Positions 60,790 to 64,000 of a stretch of 64,000 nt of DNA are shown here, in pieces. Position 1 is the stretch's first letter; every line of letters begins with the position of its first letter. The notes beneath the pieces were generated by a model. The model searched no databases and was not told the DNA's origin. It was given only the letters and a program-made list of their open reading frames with translations. The stretch comes from Planctomycetota bacterium (GTDB lineage: Bacteria; Planctomycetota; Phycisphaerae; Phycisphaerales; SM1A02): contig JACZRS010000020.1 in assembly GCA_022574595.1 (NCBI GenBank), positions 16,663 through 80,662 on the forward strand, read 5' to 3'. Position numbers and translations under genes: made by a program.

Positions 60790-62609
60790 ATGTCAATGTT
60801 TATGGAGAAACAGTATCGGCACCAACACTATTTTGTAGCTGGAGAATTATCATGAAAAATCAAACACGACAACTTCGAGTCGAATCCTTAATTTTCATCT
60901 TGTTCGCGGTATTAGTGTTTGCGCACACGGCGATGGGTGGAGTTATTGAGAGTTTCTGGGTTGCACCCAAGGGCGGCAATTTCCATAACACTGCCAATTG
61001 GGATGGGCCCGTGCCCAACGACGAAGTGATCGCGGTATTCAACCTTGACAGCAGTTATACGGTTGACTTTGAAGATTTGGCAACGAGCAATCGTGTACTG
61101 GTGCGCCATGGTGATGTGACTTTAGAACTTCACGATTTTACATACGCCTTGCTAAACTCGCTCTTTTCAGCTCCATCGATCGTGGTAGGAGAGACGATTG
61201 GCAGCACAGCATCCCTCACTCTTAGCGGAGGCACTCTTGAAGCGCAGTTTACCGACATTGGCCACGCGCCCGGTTCGTTCGGGGCGATGAACATCGAGTC
61301 TGGAACGACTTTGCTTAACGATTTGTTTCTTAGGGTTGGCGCCGGCGGAACCGGTTGGCTCGACATCTCGAACAATTCCATGGTCGCCACTTACGGAACA
61401 GCGCTTGGGTTGGAAGAAAATGCACTGGGGCTAGTGACAATCAGCGGGTCTAATGCGCTCCTTGCGAACCTTACGGAACTAGCCGTTGGACAGCAAGGAA
61501 TCGGCGACTTGTTCGTGCTTGGTGGCGCGACCGTAACAAGCTCTACTGGCGTGATCGGCAAACAGCTTGGCTCGGTCGGGTCGGTTAGGGTTGTTGGCGT
61601 GGGCTCGAATTGGTTGGTTGATGGTCCGCTCGATATAGGCCAGAGTGGACTGGGCTCGCTACTCATCTCAGATGGAGGCACAACGACAACTACGAGTTTT
61701 GCGACGATCGGAACCTTACCCGAGCCTAAACAATTCCCAGACCAAGGCGGCATCGGCGAGGTTACAGTGTCCGGACCCAGCTCAACGTGGAATGTCGAGG
61801 GTGATCTGCACGTCGGATTCCAGTTCTTCGGCTCCTTGTTAGTAAACAACGGTGGTGCTGTATTTAGCAATAACGGCTTCGTTAACACCTTCGACGATTA
61901 CGACGCTCTAGGAATGGTAACTGTTACCGGTGAAGACTCGCTCTGGGACAACATTGGCGAGCTTACTGTCTACGATCTCTTAGAGGTCTACGACGGAGGT
62001 ACTGTGGCTGCTGAACCTGTCATGATTCTGCAAGATGGTCTGTTGCGTGGCAATGCCACGATCGGCGGCGAGTTGGTTAATTCAGGACTGATCAAGCCCA
62101 GCACGGAGGACGACGATATGTTTGGCCACTCGATTGCCACACTTACAATTGACGGGGATTTCCAGCAAACAGTTGATGGCACGCTGGAGATAGAGATCAC
62201 GTACGATTTTGAAGAAAACCTCCTATGGGATAAATTGCAGGTAACAGGCCAGGCAATGCTCGGCGGGACACTGGAAATTCCAGACTTCGATGATCCGTAC
62301 AATAATTTTCCCATTGAAATCCTGACTGCTGAATCGATCGTTGGCGAATTCGACGTCTTTGTCGCCGAGCCGCTTGACTTCAATTTCCATTGGAGCATCA
62401 TATATAACAGCAATTCGGTTGAATTGAACGTATTTCATCCAACGCCAGGCGATTTCAACAATGACGGTGTCGTTAATGTCGATGACCTTCTCTTCTTGCT
62501 TGGTAATTGGGGGCCATGCGCAGATTGCGATGATTGTCCTGCCGATATCAGTGGTAACTGCTCCGTTAACACATTCGATCTGACTATGCTCTTAAATAAT
62601 TGGGGATAG
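60786..62609 (+). CDS. Exported autotransporter-like beta-helix protein with dockerin-like C-terminus
   Basis: 607 residues from ATG 60786, which overlaps the previous stop and has AAGGAG upstream. A second in-frame ATG at 60852 has GGAGAA before it and gives a more normal signal peptide (MKNQTRQLRVESLIFILFAV), so either may be used. The body has repeated strands with the pattern VxVxGxGSxWxVxGxLxIGxxGxGxLxIxxGGxxxS, as in PEP-CTERM and autotransporter-type passenger repeats. Two dockerin-like repeats end the protein: GDFNNDGVVNVDDLLFLLGNWG with CADCDDC, then ADISGNCSVNTFDLTMLLNNWG. The WGxC cysteine is in the first repeat only. Confidence 0.8.
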   Translation: MNVNVYGETVSAPTLFCSWRIIMKNQTRQLRVESLIFILFAVLVFAHTAMGGVIESFWVAPKGGNFHNTANWDGPVPNDEVIAVFNLDSSYTVDFEDLATSNRVLVRHGDVTLELHDFTYALLNSLFSAPSIVVGETIGSTASLTLSGGTLEAQFTDIGHAPGSFGAMNIESGTTLLNDLFLRVGAGGTGWLDISNNSMVATYGTALGLEENALGLVTISGSNALLANLTELAVGQQGIGDLFVLGGATVTSSTGVIGKQLGSVGSVRVVGVGSNWLVDGPLDIGQSGLGSLLISDGGTTTTTSFATIGTLPEPKQFPDQGGIGEVTVSGPSSTWNVEGDLHVGFQFFGSLLVNNGGAVFSNNGFVNTFDDYDALGMVTVTGEDSLWDNIGELTVYDLLEVYDGGTVAAEPVMILQDGLLRGNATIGGELVNSGLIKPSTEDDDMFGHSIATLTIDGDFQQTVDGTLEIEITYDFEENLLWDKLQVTGQAMLGGTLEIPDFDDPYNNFPIEILTAESIVGEFDVFVAEPLDFNFHWSIIYNSNSVELNVFHPTPGDFNNDGVVNVDDLLFLLGNWGPCADCDDCPADISGNCSVNTFDLTMLLNNWG

Positions 62610-63005
62610 CGAGCGTTTTCACAGTCGGATAAGCGATGATGATTGTCGGGCCGGAAATTGTGCCGTGCGCTTCAACAATATTGCGAAACTGGAGAGATGC
62701 CCACATGCCCTAGGCTTCGGGCGGTGATTGAGCGCGTCGTGGCGTTCGATCAAGCGGTCACTGGGAGACGAAGTGTTGAGTGACCGGCGACCGGCCTGGA
62801 GAACGGCCCGCATCGCCCCGCCGGGCGCACAATTGTCGAACAACATAGCAATTACGCGCTCCCAGCTCCGGTGGGGGGAACCGCTGGCCTGTTCTATGAA
62901 GAGGGACATGACACTCGCGCTCGGACTTTGCCGGACTGCTGCTCGCCTGTCACTTACCCACCAAGGTTTCGAACGATCCGCTTGTAGCTACTTGGTGGCC
63001 CATTC
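62610..63005. other. GC-rich spacer without a recognisable gene
   Basis: No ORF with recognisable similarity. A minus-strand ORF of 96 codons (62619-62909) is compositionally plausible but has no motif, start signal or partner. The base composition rises sharply here and continues into the FG-GAP gene, which suggests a different origin from the AT-richer DNA to the left. Confidence 0.45.
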
Positions 63006-64000
63006 TTACGGACACGGCCCCCAATTTGCGAATAAGATTAGTAGATCGCCTGTACCGACTGCGCCACTTCCATCAAAATCCGCAGGACCATCTGTACCCC
63101 ATTGGGCGAAGAGTGCGAGAAGATCGCTTGTGCCGACGGAGCCACTCTTGTCGAGATCCCATGGGCAATTCCCGGAGCCGCCATCGAGGAACAGCACCCA
63201 CACGGCGCCTTGGTCAATGCCAATGCCCCCGTCGCCAATGCCCCCGTCGTCATCGCCGTACGCCCCCACGGCCAGGTCGCCCACGCCGTCACCGTCGAGA
63301 TCACCCAGTGAGGCCACCGAGACGCCGAACCAATCGAAGTTATCCAGGATGCCGGTGAAACCGCCTTGTGTGTCGCTGATCTTCTGGTGTCTTCTGACCG
63401 TACCGTCAGAGTTGAGAAACAGCACCCACACCGCGCCGCGGTTCGTGCCCCCGTCGTCATGGCGGTCTGCGCCCACGGCCAGGTCGCCCACGCCGTCGCC
63501 GTCAAGATCACCGAGCGAGGCCACGGAGACGCCGAAGAAATCTAAATCGTTCAGGATGCCGGTGAAACCGCCCTCTGTGTCGCTGATCTTCTGGTGGGAC
63601 TTCACGGTTCCGTCGGTGTTGAGGAACAGCACCCATACCGCGCCGCGGGCATTGCCCCCGTCGTCATCACTCCATGACCCCACCGCCAGGTCGCCCACGC
63701 TGTCGCCGTCAAGATCACCGAGCGAGGCCACGGAGACGCCGAAGTAATCCGAATCATCCAGCGTTCCAGCGAAGCCGCCTTGAGTGTCGCTGATTTTCTG
63801 GTGGGACTTGACCGTGCCATCGGTATTGAGGAACAGGATCCACACCGCACCGTGGTCATAGCCCCCGTCGTCATCAGAGATTGCCCCCACCGCCAGGTCC
63901 CCCACGCCATCGCCATCCAGATCACCCAGCGAGGCCACCGAGCTGGCTTGAAGTGGCTCCCGGCCGGTGAAGCCGCCCTCGGTGTTGCTGATCTTCTGGT
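63006..64000 (-). CDS. FG-GAP repeat protein with dockerin-like C-terminus, N-terminal part beyond the window
   Basis: At least 331 residues, open to the right edge; the apparent Met at 63938 is internal because the reading frame continues with the same repeat pattern. It consists of 69-residue repeats (VASLGDLDGDGVGDLAVGA to GGFTGILDDxDxFGVS), each with an integrin-alpha-type DLDGDGVGDLAVG calcium loop and RGAVWVLFLNTDGTVKSHQ. Unusually, the repeats are nearly identical and exactly 207 bp apart in DNA. Two dockerin-like repeats close the protein (WDLDKSGSVGTSDLLALFAQWG, then DFDGSGAVGTGDLLILFANWG-PCP). It is probably a surface propeller; no enzymatic residues are seen. Confidence 0.85.
   Translation of the reverse strand, partial: QKISNTEGGFTGREPLQASSVASLGDLDGDGVGDLAVGAISDDDGGYDHGAVWILFLNTDGTVKSHQKISDTQGGFAGTLDDSDYFGVSVASLGDLDGDSVGDLAVGSWSDDDGGNARGAVWVLFLNTDGTVKSHQKISDTEGGFTGILNDLDFFGVSVASLGDLDGDGVGDLAVGADRHDDGGTNRGAVWVLFLNSDGTVRRHQKISDTQGGFTGILDNFDWFGVSVASLGDLDGDGVGDLAVGAYGDDDGGIGDGGIGIDQGAVWVLFLDGGSGNCPWDLDKSGSVGTSDLLALFAQWGTDGPADFDGSGAVGTGDLLILFANWGPCP
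63311..63938 (-). repeat. 207-bp coding tandem repeat
   Basis: The phrase starting AGGCCAC(C/G)GAG occurs at 63311, 63518, 63725 and 63932, spaced exactly 207 bp (69 codons). The units are highly similar at DNA level, which implies recent amplification or ongoing gene conversion. Confidence 0.85.

Noticed and set aside
62619..62909. 96-codon minus-strand ORF in the GC-rich spacer, considered as a transposase remnant
   Set aside because: No recognisable motif, inverted repeats or start signal; noted only as part of an unexplained spacer.
62728..63747. Long plus-strand ORF (339 codons) across the right-edge repeats
   Set aside because: It is antisense to a clear FG-GAP/dockerin reading frame; its Pro/Ser/Thr/Arg-rich low-complexity translation is what the complement of GC-rich repeats gives.
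63311..63938. Regular 207-bp repeats considered as a CRISPR-like array
   Set aside because: Unit length far too large, no spacers, and every unit is in one open reading frame.

Overview
The window looks like chromosomal DNA of a planctomycete, most likely class Phycisphaerae. The reasons are: ten exported proteins end in a dockerin-like module (two Asp-rich calcium-binding-type repeats ending in DLLxLFxNWGxC); an ECF sigma factor stands head to head with a serine/threonine kinase; there are pseudopilin-like proteins with an H-x-DG-type tail; and there are several CRTAC1/UnbV, FG-GAP and parallel beta-helix proteins. No rRNA, CRISPR array, prophage or intact insertion sequence was seen. Two tRNAs are present: Arg-UCU on the minus strand, and one with a CAU anticodon on the plus strand.

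Layout. 0-5 kb: an edge-truncated exported protein, an anchored coiled-coil protein, a family-5-like uracil-DNA glycosylase, an unusual fusion of an SDR epimerase with a HAD phosphatase, and branched-chain aminotransferase. 4.9-10.7 kb: six membrane proteins with zinc ribbons in a row, five of them paralogues, partly arranged as translationally coupled pairs. 10.7-18.5 kb: menaquinone enzyme MqnC, a membrane protein, a small zinc-ribbon protein, a folate cyclodeaminase-type enzyme coupled to pheT, two related lipoproteins and a pseudopilin-like protein. 18.6-27 kb: a kelch/dockerin protein, a kinase/sigma pair, a very long coiled-coil lipoprotein and a LolA-like lipoprotein. 27.3-31.6 kb: a two-gene molybdenum enzyme (catalytic subunit plus a fused 16-Cys ferredoxin/NrfD membrane subunit). 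31.7-41.5 kb: FG-GAP and di-heme cytochrome dockerin proteins, then two consecutive TPR + CRTAC1 gene pairs. 41.5-46.5 kb: tRNA-Arg, small membrane zinc-ribbon proteins, a foreign-looking cyclopropane fatty acid synthase and a sigma-54 activator, interspersed with palindromic repeats. 46.5-64 kb: a nearly continuous island of large exported dockerin-like proteins.

The most interesting finding is a putative sigma-54 regulon. The GAF-AAA-Fis activator at 44971-46488 lies next to two paralogous exported proteins (46962 and 49219). Each has a textbook -24/-12 promoter and, about 200 bp upstream of it, a 16-bp palindrome (14 of 16 bases identical), which is the expected layout of enhancer sites. 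A second theme is a family of small palindromes (core ATTTAGCCC...GTGAAYACAC...GGGC). One copy is read through inside a protein-kinase domain, and three copies supply the stop codon of the gene they sit in. A third is duplication at many scales: a 250-bp direct repeat bracketing a double-propeller gene, tandem beta-helix genes, and a 207-bp in-frame tandem repeat at the right edge.
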